Shown here: piece after piece, positions 42,825 through 52,154 of the stretch
How the letters are laid out: every line of letters starts with the position of its first letter
Position numbering within the stretch: position 1 is the first letter of the stretch
From: Candidatus Poribacteria bacterium
GTDB taxonomy: Bacteria > Poribacteria > WGA-4E > WGA-3G
Length of the DNA stretch: 64,000 nucleotides
NCBI GenBank assembly: GCA_012267415.1
Contig: JAAXGN010000078.1
Span: 51,631 to 115,630 of the forward strand
Direction: 5' to 3'
The notes under the pieces: model-generated
Database searches by the model: none
Told to the model about the DNA's origin: nothing
Seen by the model: only the letters and a program-made list of their open reading frames with translations
Made by a program: the position numbers and the translations under genes

Positions 42825-44966
42825 ATGAACAGATCAGCATCATTGACTTTTGTATTCATGTTTTGTCTGACACATTTCATTTCTGCAATAGATGTATCCG
42901 CACAAAACGTAGATATTCCCGATGCAAACTTGCGGAGTGCTGTTGAAGATGTTCTTGGTAAAACAGCAGGTGCACAGATAACAAGAGCAGATATGGAGAC
43001 GTTAGTAAACCTATCAGCACAGAACAGAGAGATTAGAGACCTGACAGGACTGGCGTTTGCCAGCAGATTGCAGGTACTTAATCTTCGCAACAATGTAATA
43101 GATGATATATCCGAACTTACGGAATTGAACCAACTCAATAATCTGCAATTAGGAGAAAACGCTATTACCGATATATCGGCTCTTGCGGGTAAAATCACAC
43201 TGGAAACACTGGCAATTGATAATAATTCAATATCCAATCTAACACCTCTATCGGGACTCATCAATTTAGTGAATCTAAATATATCAAACAACGTAATAAA
43301 AGATTTATCACCCCTCTCCGATCTAAACAGGCTCGTTAATATAACGATGTTTGACAATCCACCAGCTGACCTATCCCCTTTGAAAAATCTATTGAGTTTA
43401 CGGAATTTTCGCTCTTGTAGAACACCAATATTAGATCTCACACCCTTGGCAAGTCCACCGAAACTGCGTAGAATAGAAATTTGTGAGGGAGAAATATCTG
43501 ATCTTTCCCCTTTAGAGGGGTTGACAGGTTTGCGAGAACTGTACCTTGTTAATAACGACATAAAGGATATAGAACCGTTAGCAACTTTAACAGGTTTAAC
43601 ACATCTGAGTCTAAGACAGAACGAGGTAACCGATGTAACAGCACTTGCAGCATTACCGAGTTTGATCGTTTTAGATCTGCAAGACAATGAAATAATAAAT
43701 TTTACACCGTTGAATGAATTAGAACGTCGTGGTGTATCTATCATTCGCAACAACAACCCCGGTTTTTCCACTGATCCTCCAAAGATTATAGGTCCCTGGT
43801 TGTGGGTGATAGTACCTACGGATGGAAGAAGTGGAAAAGAAGCAGCTGAATCTGGGATAGATTTTTTAGATCAGGCAAGTAATGGGACTGTAACTGAACA
43901 AATGGTCGCGACGCAAGGGGCTGTTCAAGGTGTTTCGGTTGGGAAAAAGGTGTGGAAAATCGGCACTCTCTCACGAAGAGGCGGGAACAACATCAATGAC
44001 CTTGTAAATAAGATTGGACTCGGCGTAGATGATATCAACCATCATGTTGCTTACGGTTCAATCGTCTTAAATTCACTACAAGCACAACAGTCGAGGATCC
44101 ATGTAGGAAGTGGTGATGCAGTAAAAGTATGGTTCAATGGAACATTGATTCATGAAAACGCAGTTGACCGTGATGCTGAAGACTATCAAGATCAACCGAT
44201 ACCTATCTCGTTAAAAAAGGGAGAGAACATCTTATTGGTTGCAGTCTATGAAGGTAAAGGCTGGTGGTCCGGGTTTTTTGGACTTGATCCTGCTACAGAG
44301 TATGAGGCGCGTGTTCCTAATTATCGTGCGCCAGTACCGCACCGTGCTGATGTGAATGGTGATGGTAGAGTGAGTATCTTGGATATGATTGAAGTCTCAA
44401 GATATTTCGGATCACTCAAGGTTGATGGATCACCTGCAAATACAAACGACGATGATGTAATTGACATTAAAGATCTGATTTTTGTAGCACAGCATTTAGG
44501 TACTCAAACGAATAATGAAGAATCTGCTCCACTATCTCCTGCATTGGTTGAAGATTGGATTGCACTTGCATGGGACGAATATGATAGTTCAATTGAATTT
44601 CAGGAAGGTATAACGTATTTAGAAAATCTCCTTGTCCTATTAACTTCAGAGAAACTTGTTGAGAATACAGTAGAGAAAACAGCACTATTTGCCAATTATC
44701 CCAATCCATTCAATCCAGAGACATGGATACCTTATCAGTTAGCGGTACCATCTGAAGTGTATGTAACAATCCATTCTGTATCGGGTAAGGTTGTGCGAAC
44801 CCTAACATTAGGACATCAAGTTGTGGGTGTTTATAAGACGCGAAATCGCGCAGCGTATTGGGACGGTAAAAATAAGGTCGGTGAATCCGTAGCAAGTGGA
44901 ATCTATTACTACACCTTATCCGCAGGAAAGTTTACTGCAACGCGTAAGATGTTAATACTGAAATAG
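42825..44966 (+). CDS. Secreted leucine-rich-repeat protein with dockerin pair and C-terminal sorting module
   Basis: A 713-aa protein. Signal peptide about 1-26 (SLTFVFMFCLTHFISAIDVS). About ten internalin-type 22-residue LRRs (LTGLTHLSLRQNEVTDVTAL pattern) run from 70 to 330. A jelly-roll-like module follows (SRIHVGSGDAVKVWFNGTLI, 420-490), then a dockerin-like pair (ADVNGDGRVSILDM; ANTNDDDVIDIKDL) and the sorting module NYPNPFNPETWIPYQLA to ATRKMLILK. The end is nearly identical to that of the WD40 protein at 19385, so both likely use the same export or anchoring route. GAGGAG precedes the ATG. Confidence 0.92.
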   Translation: MNRSASLTFVFMFCLTHFISAIDVSAQNVDIPDANLRSAVEDVLGKTAGAQITRADMETLVNLSAQNREIRDLTGLAFASRLQVLNLRNNVIDDISELTELNQLNNLQLGENAITDISALAGKITLETLAIDNNSISNLTPLSGLINLVNLNISNNVIKDLSPLSDLNRLVNITMFDNPPADLSPLKNLLSLRNFRSCRTPILDLTPLASPPKLRRIEICEGEISDLSPLEGLTGLRELYLVNNDIKDIEPLATLTGLTHLSLRQNEVTDVTALAALPSLIVLDLQDNEIINFTPLNELERRGVSIIRNNNPGFSTDPPKIIGPWLWVIVPTDGRSGKEAAESGIDFLDQASNGTVTEQMVATQGAVQGVSVGKKVWKIGTLSRRGGNNINDLVNKIGLGVDDINHHVAYGSIVLNSLQAQQSRIHVGSGDAVKVWFNGTLIHENAVDRDAEDYQDQPIPISLKKGENILLVAVYEGKGWWSGFFGLDPATEYEARVPNYRAPVPHRADVNGDGRVSILDMIEVSRYFGSLKVDGSPANTNDDDVIDIKDLIFVAQHLGTQTNNEESAPLSPALVEDWIALAWDEYDSSIEFQEGITYLENLLVLLTSEKLVENTVEKTALFANYPNPFNPETWIPYQLAVPSEVYVTIHSVSGKVVRTLTLGHQVVGVYKTRNRAAYWDGKNKVGESVASGIYYYTLSAGKFTATRKMLILK

Positions 44967-45087
44967 TTGGAAAGTTTCTTGACGATGAAGATTTAGGGCA
45001 TAAAATGAATTCATTATATTCACAACTTATAGGTTTCATCACTCAACTTAACTTAGCATTCATATAACAAAATAAGAGGAATATATC

Positions 45088-46119
45088 GTGCCAACCGCTT
45101 CAACAGTCCGTGTCGCTATCTATGGTTGCGGGAATTTTGCGAAAAAAAACCGAATTCCGAACCTTTTGCAGTTGAATTCCGTTAATATAATTGCTGCATG
45201 TGATAGCAACCCGATTGCTGCACAGGAAACAGCAGAACATTTTGACATACCACGTGTATACCACAGCGAAAACGGTGGGGCACACGAGATGCTTGACGTT
45301 GAAGATTTTGATGTGTTATACTCAATTGTTCCAGCTTATGCAAGAACTGATGTTGAAGCCATTGCTGCAGAAAAAGGTATACACATCTTCAGTGAAAAAC
45401 CGCAAGCAATTACGATGTCGGTGGCAAATCGTATTAATGAAGCCATCCGCAAATCGGGTGTGATCAGCACTGTTGGCTTCCGCGAAAGGTATCGTCCGAT
45501 CTTTCAAAAAGCACGCGAGTTTCTGGAGGATAAAGAAATTGTCCACGTCCGTTTCCAAAGTTACGCCGGTTTACCATCAAAAGTAGATAACAAAGCAAAA
45601 ACGTGGTGGGCAGATATGGATAAATCGGGTGGACGCGCGCTTGACTGGGGTGTTCACGCAACGGACTACAGTCGTTTTATGACCGGACTCAACGTTAAAC
45701 ATGCACAAGCGTTCTATTGTGAACGGACACCTTATGCAGCACCATTGACATCAATCATCAATTACTGTTTCGAAAACAGGGCAACGATGACACTGAGTTT
45801 TGTTTCTTCAGGCACAACGCCAAAAAGTGAACCTTGGTTCACAGTATACTATGAAGGGGGATACCTTGCTGTCTATAGATATGATAGGATCGAAGTAAAC
45901 GGAGAAGTCCATTATCAAGCCGAGGAATTCAATCCCTGGTTAGAGCAGGATAGAACCTTCATCCGTGCTGTTGAGACAGAGGATGCAAGCATCTTACAAA
46001 GCGATTATCATGATGGTCTCTACTCTTTAGCACCTGTTTTAGCTGGCTGGGAATCTTCAAAACGTAACGGAGAATGTATTACACTTGACTCGTTTATGAG
46101 TATTTCTGATGAAAAGTAG
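45088..46119 (+). CDS. Gfo/Idh/MocA family oxidoreductase
   Basis: A 343-aa protein starting at GTG after GAGGAA. The dinucleotide loop reads VAIYGCGNFAKKNRIP. The signature GIHIFSEKPQAIT has the catalytic Lys, and GGRALDWGVHATDYSRF holds the active-site Asp/His. It lies alone, 120 nt after the LRR gene. The substrate is not deducible. Confidence 0.9.
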   Translation: MPTASTVRVAIYGCGNFAKKNRIPNLLQLNSVNIIAACDSNPIAAQETAEHFDIPRVYHSENGGAHEMLDVEDFDVLYSIVPAYARTDVEAIAAEKGIHIFSEKPQAITMSVANRINEAIRKSGVISTVGFRERYRPIFQKAREFLEDKEIVHVRFQSYAGLPSKVDNKAKTWWADMDKSGGRALDWGVHATDYSRFMTGLNVKHAQAFYCERTPYAAPLTSIINYCFENRATMTLSFVSSGTTPKSEPWFTVYYEGGYLAVYRYDRIEVNGEVHYQAEEFNPWLEQDRTFIRAVETEDASILQSDYHDGLYSLAPVLAGWESSKRNGECITLDSFMSISDEK

Positions 46120-46178
46120 TAAGTAGGCGCACTCATGAAGATTAAGCAATTAAAAGGGTAAAATCAGATTTCCCCAGG

Positions 46179-46279
46179 CCGGTAGGTGCGATTTCCTAAT
46201 CGCACCGGATCCTACGCGAAAACTTTCAATGAAGCGGGTTAGGAAAAACCCGGTGCGATTAGGAAATCGCACCTACCGG
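46179..46279. repeat. Inverted repeat of GGTAGGTGCGATTTCCTAAT units
   Basis: Each outer arm (CCGGTAGGTGCGATTTCCTA and its reverse complement) can also fold on itself through ATCGCACC. The centre is GCGGGTTAGGAAAAACCCG. It forms a cloverleaf-like structure in the gap before the 71-aa gene. Confidence 0.75.
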
Positions 46280-46373
46280 GTTGGGATATTGAGAATTACC
46301 GAATTAATAACTTAATCTTCAACCGTGTGCCGTCCACAAGTTCAAAAACGTACAATGAAAGGTAAAATCATTA

Positions 46374-46589
46374 ATGGATGCAAAATTAAAGAAAATACAA
46401 ATCACACCGATGAAGTTTGACAAAGACGGTGACGTACAAAAAGAGGAATTCGCCACACTTACCATAGAAGTACCAATGGACAGTGCAGGACAACGAGAGG
46501 CAATTGTGGCAATGCTTCAACTGCTGAGTCGAGAGTGGGTTGTCCTCAGTGTGGAAGGAAAAAGTCCTGGTGCTGTTGGAACAGCATAG
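46374..46589 (+). CDS. Small hypothetical protein coupled to the aminotransferase
   Basis: A 71-aa protein. It reads IQITPMKFDKDGDVQKEEFA, TLTIEVPMDSAGQREAIVAM and so on, a small mixed alpha/beta fold with no known signature. It starts with ATG and ends 6 nt before the class V aminotransferase, so the two are cotranscribed. Composition resembles neighbouring genes. Confidence 0.6.
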   Translation: MDAKLKKIQITPMKFDKDGDVQKEEFATLTIEVPMDSAGQREAIVAMLQLLSREWVVLSVEGKSPGAVGTA

Positions 46590-46595
46590 ACTGCC

Positions 46596-47738
46596 ATGAA
46601 AAAGAATCATCTTTTTACACCTGGACCTACCCCGATTCCGCACGATGCGCTGTTAGCCATGGCGCAGCCTATTGATTATCATCGCAGTGAAGAGTCTACT
46701 GCTCTGATCTTAGATGTATTAGAAAAACTCAAGCATGTTTTCCAAACAGAGAATGATGTCCTTTTCTTAACGTCATCTGGGACAGGTGCGATGGAAGGTG
46801 CTGTCGCTAACCTATTGTGCCGTGGTGATAAAGTAATAGTCATACGGAGCGGAAAATTCGGTGAACGGTGGGGTGAAATATGTGCAGCTTACGGAATAAA
46901 TGTTATTCCTATTGATGTTAAATATGGTGATTCTGTACCTCCAGAAACAGTTGAAACACAGATAAGTGAGAATCCTAATACGAAAGCGGTTTTTGCTACC
47001 CTCTGCGAAACATCAACAGGCGCGCTACACGATATTCAATCCATCGCACATATTACACAACAGACACCAACCCTCCTTGTTGTAGATGCAGTAAGTGCAC
47101 TTGGGGCAGATGATTTGCAGATGGACGACTGGGGTGTAGATGTTGTTGTCTCTTGTTCTCAGAAAGGATTGATGACACCACCAGGTCTTGCTTTTGCTGC
47201 TCTGAGTTCTCGCGCATGGCAGGCAACTGAACGGTCAGATCTACCGAAATACTACTTAGACTACCGTAAGGCACATCAACGTGGATTAGAAGGATCTGTC
47301 CCATATACACCCGCGATTACACTCCTTGCGGGATTACAGATCGCACTCAATTATATCTGTACGGAAGGTATCCGAAGCACAATCTCACGGCACAGCATGA
47401 TGGCATCTGCGACGCGTAATGCTATCAAAGCAATCGGTCTACCTCTATTCGCTACATCTCCTGCTAACACGTTAACTTCAATCCGATTGCCGGATGAAAT
47501 TGATGGTAAAACGTTCGTGAAGATGATGAGAGAAAAACACGGTATCACTTACGCAGGTGGACAAGGGGAATTGCGTGGTAAGATTGTCCGTATTGCACAC
47601 CTCGGTTGGATGAATGAAAACGATGTTATTGTTGCTATCTCTGCATTTGAGAGAGGATTAGCAGATATTGGTTATGATATGCCTATCGGTGCGGGTGTAA
47701 CCGCTGTTCAAGAGACATTCAAGCACCAAGATTCTTGA
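46596..47738 (+). CDS. Class V aminotransferase (serine/alanine-glyoxylate type)
   Basis: A 380-aa PLP-dependent aminotransferase. It opens with LFTPGPTPIPHDALLAMAQP, the family's N-terminal signature. LTSSGTGAMEGAVANLL is the phosphate-binding loop, VVDAVSALGADDLQMDDWGVD carries the PLP Asp, and VVSCSQKGLMTPPGLA the Schiff-base Lys. Relatives convert serine or alanine with glyoxylate, or act on ureidoglycine or phosphonates. The donor is not decidable here. A 145-bp repeat element follows. Confidence 0.9.
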   Translation: MKKNHLFTPGPTPIPHDALLAMAQPIDYHRSEESTALILDVLEKLKHVFQTENDVLFLTSSGTGAMEGAVANLLCRGDKVIVIRSGKFGERWGEICAAYGINVIPIDVKYGDSVPPETVETQISENPNTKAVFATLCETSTGALHDIQSIAHITQQTPTLLVVDAVSALGADDLQMDDWGVDVVVSCSQKGLMTPPGLAFAALSSRAWQATERSDLPKYYLDYRKAHQRGLEGSVPYTPAITLLAGLQIALNYICTEGIRSTISRHSMMASATRNAIKAIGLPLFATSPANTLTSIRLPDEIDGKTFVKMMREKHGITYAGGQGELRGKIVRIAHLGWMNENDVIVAISAFERGLADIGYDMPIGAGVTAVQETFKHQDS

Positions 47739-47753
47739 TTAAAACTGTATAGA

Positions 47754-47898
47754 TAACGTGAGTTTGATAAATGTAGCGCAAACTTTCCAGTTTGCGAAGA
47801 TGTGCCACAAACTGAAAGTTTGTGCTACAATGCACGCCTCACGGATACGAAAATGTTGTGAGTGAACGCATCCGAAATTACTTATCAAACTGACGTTA
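47754..47898. repeat. 145-bp MITE-like element with terminal inverted repeats (copy 2)
   Basis: It begins TAACGTGAGTTTGATAAATG and ends CTTATCAAACTGACGTTA. It is the reverse complement of the element at 37376-37520 with the same length. It lies between the aminotransferase and the CysE-like gene. Confidence 0.8.
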
Positions 47899-47973
47899 TA
47901 GATAGGATTATTGCTAGTATAGAAGGAAGGAACGGGATAGCAGGTTTTTTCGATTACCACTTCCCAGAATACC

Positions 47974-49254
47974 ATGTCTGAAACGACACTTTTTGATGCT
48001 TCTTACGAACATTTGAAAAAGCCATTATTGAAACAGACATTAGACCGGCTGCGTCCCATCTATAGCCAGTCTGAACTTAATGCTTTACGGATAGATAGTA
48101 CAAGTCGAGAGGGGTTGTCGCAACGGTCAGGACGTGGATTTGTGAACCGAGACATCCTTGAGACTGTGCTCGGTAATTTATTGGAATGTGTTGCGCCAGG
48201 TTCTCACAACGCACCGCATCTTCAAAATCAAAAACGTGAACTCTCAGAAGCAATTGAAGAGGTTGCGGATCAGTTATATGCCATGATTGCACAATCGTTT
48301 CTGGCAGTTACAGATGAGACACATCTTAACGTAGCACTTGAAACGGCTTTTTCACTACTCTGGGAACTCCCTCGCCTAAAAAGTCGTGCGTTGTGGAATC
48401 GCTTTGCTTCCCTTAAAGATCCTGCGGTTTGGGATGCATACCTACTGCACACCGGAATCTCTCGCGAAAAAATCGCAGCACTTGACTTCAGGGCACAAAT
48501 AGATAATGCAATTAGAGAAAGGGTCTTTGAACCTTATGAGGATTTTTTAGGTTCTCTGAACTTGGCTTCAGTGCTTGACTACCAACTCCAACTCGTTGTC
48601 AGTACATATCCAGGATGGCGGGTGCTGTTCTATCACGATGTTGCACACGCACTCACCCGCAGCGAACCACCAGAGGACAACGCTGATCTACACAGAGTAC
48701 CAGTTCCGCTCTTACCGCGTGCAATTGCTGAACTTGGTGGACGCTATTACCAAGCCGATCTACATCCCGAAACACAGATAGGTGATGCAAATCTATTAGA
48801 GCATCCCCATCGCGGTGTAACGACTGGACAAACCGGTATCATCGGTTCAGGATGTGTTATCTATCCTTGTACATTAGGTGGGTTGAGCGTTAAAGTAAAA
48901 CAACGTCATCCTGAAATTGGTGACTTTGTGGAGATCGGCACAGACACAAGCCTACTCGGACCTGTCCAAATTGCTGACCATACGACTATTGGGACGAACA
49001 CTGAAATTTACGGGTTTGTAGAGATTGACCAGCGGTGTCGCATCGGTTCATCAGTTGTTATCGGAACTATCCGAGGTGCTGCAGAGCATCCGGGTAAAAT
49101 CAAGATAGGTGACGAAGTGCGAATCGGGGATGGCACAATCATTGAAAATACATCTGAAATGGATCTGTTTATTCCGACACGCGCACAGATTCCTGCACGA
49201 AGCCACGTCGCAAATGACGGTTTCGGTTTCCCAAGATATGTAACGCAGACATAA
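47974..49254 (+). CDS. CysE-like serine acetyltransferase / hexapeptide-repeat acyltransferase
   Basis: A 426-aa protein, longer than classical CysE. The N-terminal 230 residues are helical. The C-terminal 190 hold the left-handed beta-helix: IGDANLLEHPHRGVTTGQTG, GCVIYPCTLGGLSVK, IGDFVEIGTDTSLLGPVQIA, and TNTEIYGFVEI. The 'LLEHPHRGV-GQT' motif resembles the 'IDHGTGIVIGET' active site of serine acetyltransferases, with His changes. Probably an O-acetyltransferase acting in cysteine or related metabolism; exact acceptor uncertain. Alternate start codons nearby lack good ribosome sites. Confidence 0.83.
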   Translation: MSETTLFDASYEHLKKPLLKQTLDRLRPIYSQSELNALRIDSTSREGLSQRSGRGFVNRDILETVLGNLLECVAPGSHNAPHLQNQKRELSEAIEEVADQLYAMIAQSFLAVTDETHLNVALETAFSLLWELPRLKSRALWNRFASLKDPAVWDAYLLHTGISREKIAALDFRAQIDNAIRERVFEPYEDFLGSLNLASVLDYQLQLVVSTYPGWRVLFYHDVAHALTRSEPPEDNADLHRVPVPLLPRAIAELGGRYYQADLHPETQIGDANLLEHPHRGVTTGQTGIIGSGCVIYPCTLGGLSVKVKQRHPEIGDFVEIGTDTSLLGPVQIADHTTIGTNTEIYGFVEIDQRCRIGSSVVIGTIRGAAEHPGKIKIGDEVRIGDGTIIENTSEMDLFIPTRAQIPARSHVANDGFGFPRYVTQT

Positions 49255-49333
49255 GGTCTATTAAAAGCACTTACGAGAATACAACATCTACGCCAAAATT
49301 AGTTGAATAAGATGGGTTTTTGTCTTATAGTTT

Positions 49334-49468
49334 ATGTCAAAATCCGAGTATAATGTCATAGATACGAAAGCACACTATCGATCTCTGAAATCTATAAACG
49401 AAACATTAAAAATACTTCTGCAAAAACCTGAACCAATCGTTATTCAGCGAATCACTGAACTTATTTGA
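49334..49468 (+). CDS. Putative 44-aa small protein
   Basis: MSKSEYNVIDTKAHYRSLKS continues to LKILLQKPEPIVIQRITELI and stops. There is no clear ribosome site. A decayed version of the same sequence (LKILQQKPETIFIHV) is present on the minus strand near 10.5 kb, showing it belongs to a repeated gene or element. It overlaps the converging TolB-like gene by 8 nt. It could be a truncated piece of a longer gene. Confidence 0.4.
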   Translation: MSKSEYNVIDTKAHYRSLKSINETLKILLQKPEPIVIQRITELI

Positions 49469-50591
49469 AAACGCAGGGAATAGTATTTAATAGAAAGAAA
49501 TCGGATAATCCGCTTGAAAATGACTTGAGTGTTTTATACCGGGTATTTAGTGACGTTTTAAGCTGTCCCCACTGTACCGTTTCTTTGCCTTTAGGTGATA
49601 CTGACAAAACATCATCACTTATCCAATCTAAAACGTAATCGCGTCCAGAATGATTTGTCAACTGAGTGATATTTCTACTCTTTATATCATACTTATAGAT
49701 ATTGGAAGGTTGTCCTATATCACGAAACCGAACGTTAAGTTCAACCTCAAGCGCACTGAAAACGACAGATTCACCGTTATCCATCCAGTCAAGACCGTAG
49801 GCGTGTAAGTTTTTTGGTATCTGCAACTTTCGGGTTTTCTCGTTCTGCCTATTGTAAATAAAATAGTAATACCCTTGAGGGATATAAAATATCACGCCCT
49901 TCTCGTCTTTCCCGAGTGTTTGGAAAGTCTGTTTATACAGTATCTGTTTACTATCGGGATGCCATCTTGGTGAATAGTAACTAATGAGTTGACCGTTGTT
50001 CGGAGGCGTTGGCAAGAGTTCACGTGGATGTCCACCATCCGATTTCATAATCCAGATACTATTACCACTTACACCTGCGGTTTGAGCTGTTGTAAATACG
50101 ATATGTCGTCCATCAGGAGACCATTTTGGGAAATCTGCAATTGAATCGTAAATCTTCTTTGTTTTTCCGTTTTTTAGATTTATCACGTAGACACTATTCT
50201 TCTTTTTATTGGTGTTGATCCGTTCATATCGACCAAAGATGACAGATTGACTGTCTGGAGAAAACGCTGGAAAATTGTCAAATCCAGCAGGTTTTACTGG
50301 TGGTGTAAGTTGTCGGATATTTGTACCGTTTGCTGCCATAATAAACAGATGTCTTTTCTGAGAATCAACACCGGGTTCTACACGTCTTGAAAACACAATC
50401 TGTTTACCATCGGGTGACCAGCAAGGATTAATTGGACTTAACAGATCTGTTAGCAGCATCTCATTACTACCATCGTCATCTATGACATATATACCGAAAA
50501 TGCCATCGCGTTTTGAGTCAAAAATAATCTTAGCATCAACAAAGTTTGCAAACAGCAATAGAAGTAAGCAGATGTAAAAGTATAAACGCAT
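49461..50591 (-). CDS. Exported TolB/WD40-like beta-propeller protein
   Basis: A 376-aa protein with a signal peptide (RLYFYICLLLLLFANFVDA). Repeated 'NPCWSPDGKQIVFSR', 'FPAFSPDSQSVIFGR', 'FPKWSPDGRHIVFTT' and 'SPRWHPDSKQILY' blades spell a TolB-type propeller of about six blades, with SNEMLLTDL and NIRQLTPP motifs. No Pal partner or N-terminal TolB domain, so it is a stand-alone periplasmic or secreted propeller. AAAGGAGA precedes the ATG. It shares a strand and a 67-nt gap with the secreted protein gene upstream. Confidence 0.88.
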   Translation of the reverse strand: MRLYFYICLLLLLFANFVDAKIIFDSKRDGIFGIYVIDDDGSNEMLLTDLLSPINPCWSPDGKQIVFSRRVEPGVDSQKRHLFIMAANGTNIRQLTPPVKPAGFDNFPAFSPDSQSVIFGRYERINTNKKKNSVYVINLKNGKTKKIYDSIADFPKWSPDGRHIVFTTAQTAGVSGNSIWIMKSDGGHPRELLPTPPNNGQLISYYSPRWHPDSKQILYKQTFQTLGKDEKGVIFYIPQGYYYFIYNRQNEKTRKLQIPKNLHAYGLDWMDNGESVVFSALEVELNVRFRDIGQPSNIYKYDIKSRNITQLTNHSGRDYVLDWISDDVLSVSPKGKETVQWGQLKTSLNTRYKTLKSFSSGLSDFFLLNTIPCVFK

Positions 50592-50658
50592 TGTGTTTCT
50601 CCTTTGGATAAGGAAGGAGACGATGCTCCTTCCTCATAAATGAATGTTATCGGGTATT

Positions 50659-51482
50659 CTATTCCCAATGGAAAGTTGCCTGAGTCAGAATACCCCAGCT
50701 GTCTTTCAAAAAATTACGTCCAACGTTTCCTTCAACAGAGTGGCGGATATATACATCAGAGGTGTAACTACCACGACCTCCGCTGGTAATATCTATCGCC
50801 ATAGATTCTGTATAATCCTCATTATAGGGACCATACATGCCGCCGTTTTTGGTTATCCCCTGCGTCGGTGGTGTGGATTCTCTCTGTTCAACGAAACTAT
50901 TTGGACCTGTGACGGTATGTCTGAAATAGGAACTGCTTTCCCAGTCAAATTCAGTCCAGTTCTCTGCCCAAACGGTCGCATTGAATGTTATATAAGGATG
51001 GTCATAGGATTGAAGGCTGAGTTCCGTGTATCCATAAACACTAGTGTCTTCTCCATACCCCGCATTTATGCTTGGTTTATGGACTTTTAGTGTGTAGGAA
51101 TCACTGGCAGTTTTAGGGTTTCCGTTTTCGTCCGGTTCATGCGACCAAGCACTTGCTTTGATCTCATAAGCTGTGCCTGTAACATCATCTGCCGTTAAGT
51201 CGGAGGAATCAGGTGCGAAACTTGCTGTATACACACTACCATTCTTTTTGCTGGCACTATAACCTTTAAATTCACCATCAATATACCAATTAGTATAAAA
51301 GCGTTCATTGGATTGCATTTTTACAACATGATATGCCCCATTTCCATAATCTAAGATGTTGTAATTATAATCTGACGGCCAAATATCCACTTCAAACGCT
51401 TGACTACTATTTACTAAACTACCGAAAGCAAGTGCAGCGAGATCGCTACAATCAGGGGTGTCGTGAACTTCCTATGAAACAT
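50659..51482 (-). CDS. Secreted hypothetical protein, signal peptide broken by a frameshift
   Basis: The main frame (50659-51390 from a GTG) encodes a beta-rich secreted-looking domain. In frame upstream it continues as LAALAFGSLVNSSQAFEVDI, the end of a signal peptide. The matching start is in another frame: an ATG (51480-51482) with AAAGGAG in front opens FHRKFTTPLIVAIS. The two join only if one base is added near 51437-51441. Either the gene is inactivated, or the base is missing from the assembly. The mature domain has ASxDSYTLKVHKP-type strands and no known family. It lies upstream of the TolB-like propeller and may share its operon. Confidence 0.65.
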
Positions 51483-51632
51483 TTTTTATCTCCTTTAGCA
51501 TCATATATAGATGCCGATATTTATAGTGAAATGGGAAATAATTATACACTCTTATCCACTGGTATCTGTTGTTTCTGAGTGTATAAATCATTCTATCCTC
51601 TAATATATATATCACTTAAGAAAGAAAATCTT

Positions 51633-51672
51633 TAGTACTTTTTTCATAAAAATAGTACTTTTTTCATAAAAA
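51633..51672. repeat. Two tandem copies of TAGTACTTTTTTCATAAAAA
   Basis: A 20-nt unit repeated exactly twice with no spacer, about 150 nt upstream of the secreted hypothetical gene. It could be a regulatory site pair or slippage. Confidence 0.8.
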
Positions 51673-52037
51673 AACACTATGGTGTATAGGGTATCCGCAT
51701 AAAACAGTTGACAAGCATTGAAACGTTCCTCAATGCAACAACTACAAAAATTATATCTTTTTTGCAGAAAATCATCTAATTTTTCAAATTCTCAATAAAA
51801 CGAAACCGACAAGGACTGTTTGAAAACAATAGAAATTTAGCAATGTTATCTGTCATTACAAACACTGCAAACACAATCTGCGATAAATAGCATATTATCG
51901 TTGTAGATAAATGTGTTGAAAAAACTGTAAAAAATGCTATAATTTCTTGCAAGAGTGAATATCCTTTCATAGTCATATTAGATTCGTATAACTTTAGGAC
52001 ATCTGTCCAATTTATTCAGCTATTTTTGGCGAAGGCA

Positions 52038-52066
52038 TTGAGAATAGATACCGTTTCGAGTAGACT
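52038..52066 (+). promoter_or_regulatory. Possible promoter of purH
   Basis: TTGAGA, a 17-nt spacer, then TAGACT. A ~80-nt leader containing the 52082 hairpin would precede the ATG. Confidence 0.35.
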
Positions 52067-52081
52067 GTCTACTATTACATT

Positions 52082-52117
52082 GTAGGTCGGGTAGAGTGAA
52101 GCGAAACCCGACCTACG
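52082..52117. repeat. GTAGGTCGGGT inverted repeat
   Basis: GTAGGTCGGGT mirrored by ACCCGACCTAC around AGAGTGAAGCGAA. Same family as the arms around 5821-6233. It would be part of the purH leader. Confidence 0.7.
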
Positions 52118-52154
52118 AAAGAATGAGATATGAACAGATAGAATTGACATAAAT

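Larger units (their letters stand above)
51483..52154. other. 672-bp AT-rich intergenic region before purH
   Basis: No gene is supported. Notable items are a 20-nt exact tandem repeat (51633-51672), a GTAGGTCGGGT hairpin repeat (52082-52117) and a promoter-like pair (52038-52066). The rest is A/T-rich with no coding bias. It is divergent between the secreted protein gene and purH. Confidence 0.55.

Noticed and set aside
42800..43771. Long minus-strand open frame (323 aa) opposite the LRR gene
   Set aside because: It is the antisense of the leucine-rich repeats, with Ser/Arg-rich translation, no ribosome site and no recognisable domain. The plus-strand gene has a signal peptide, repeats and a sorting module.
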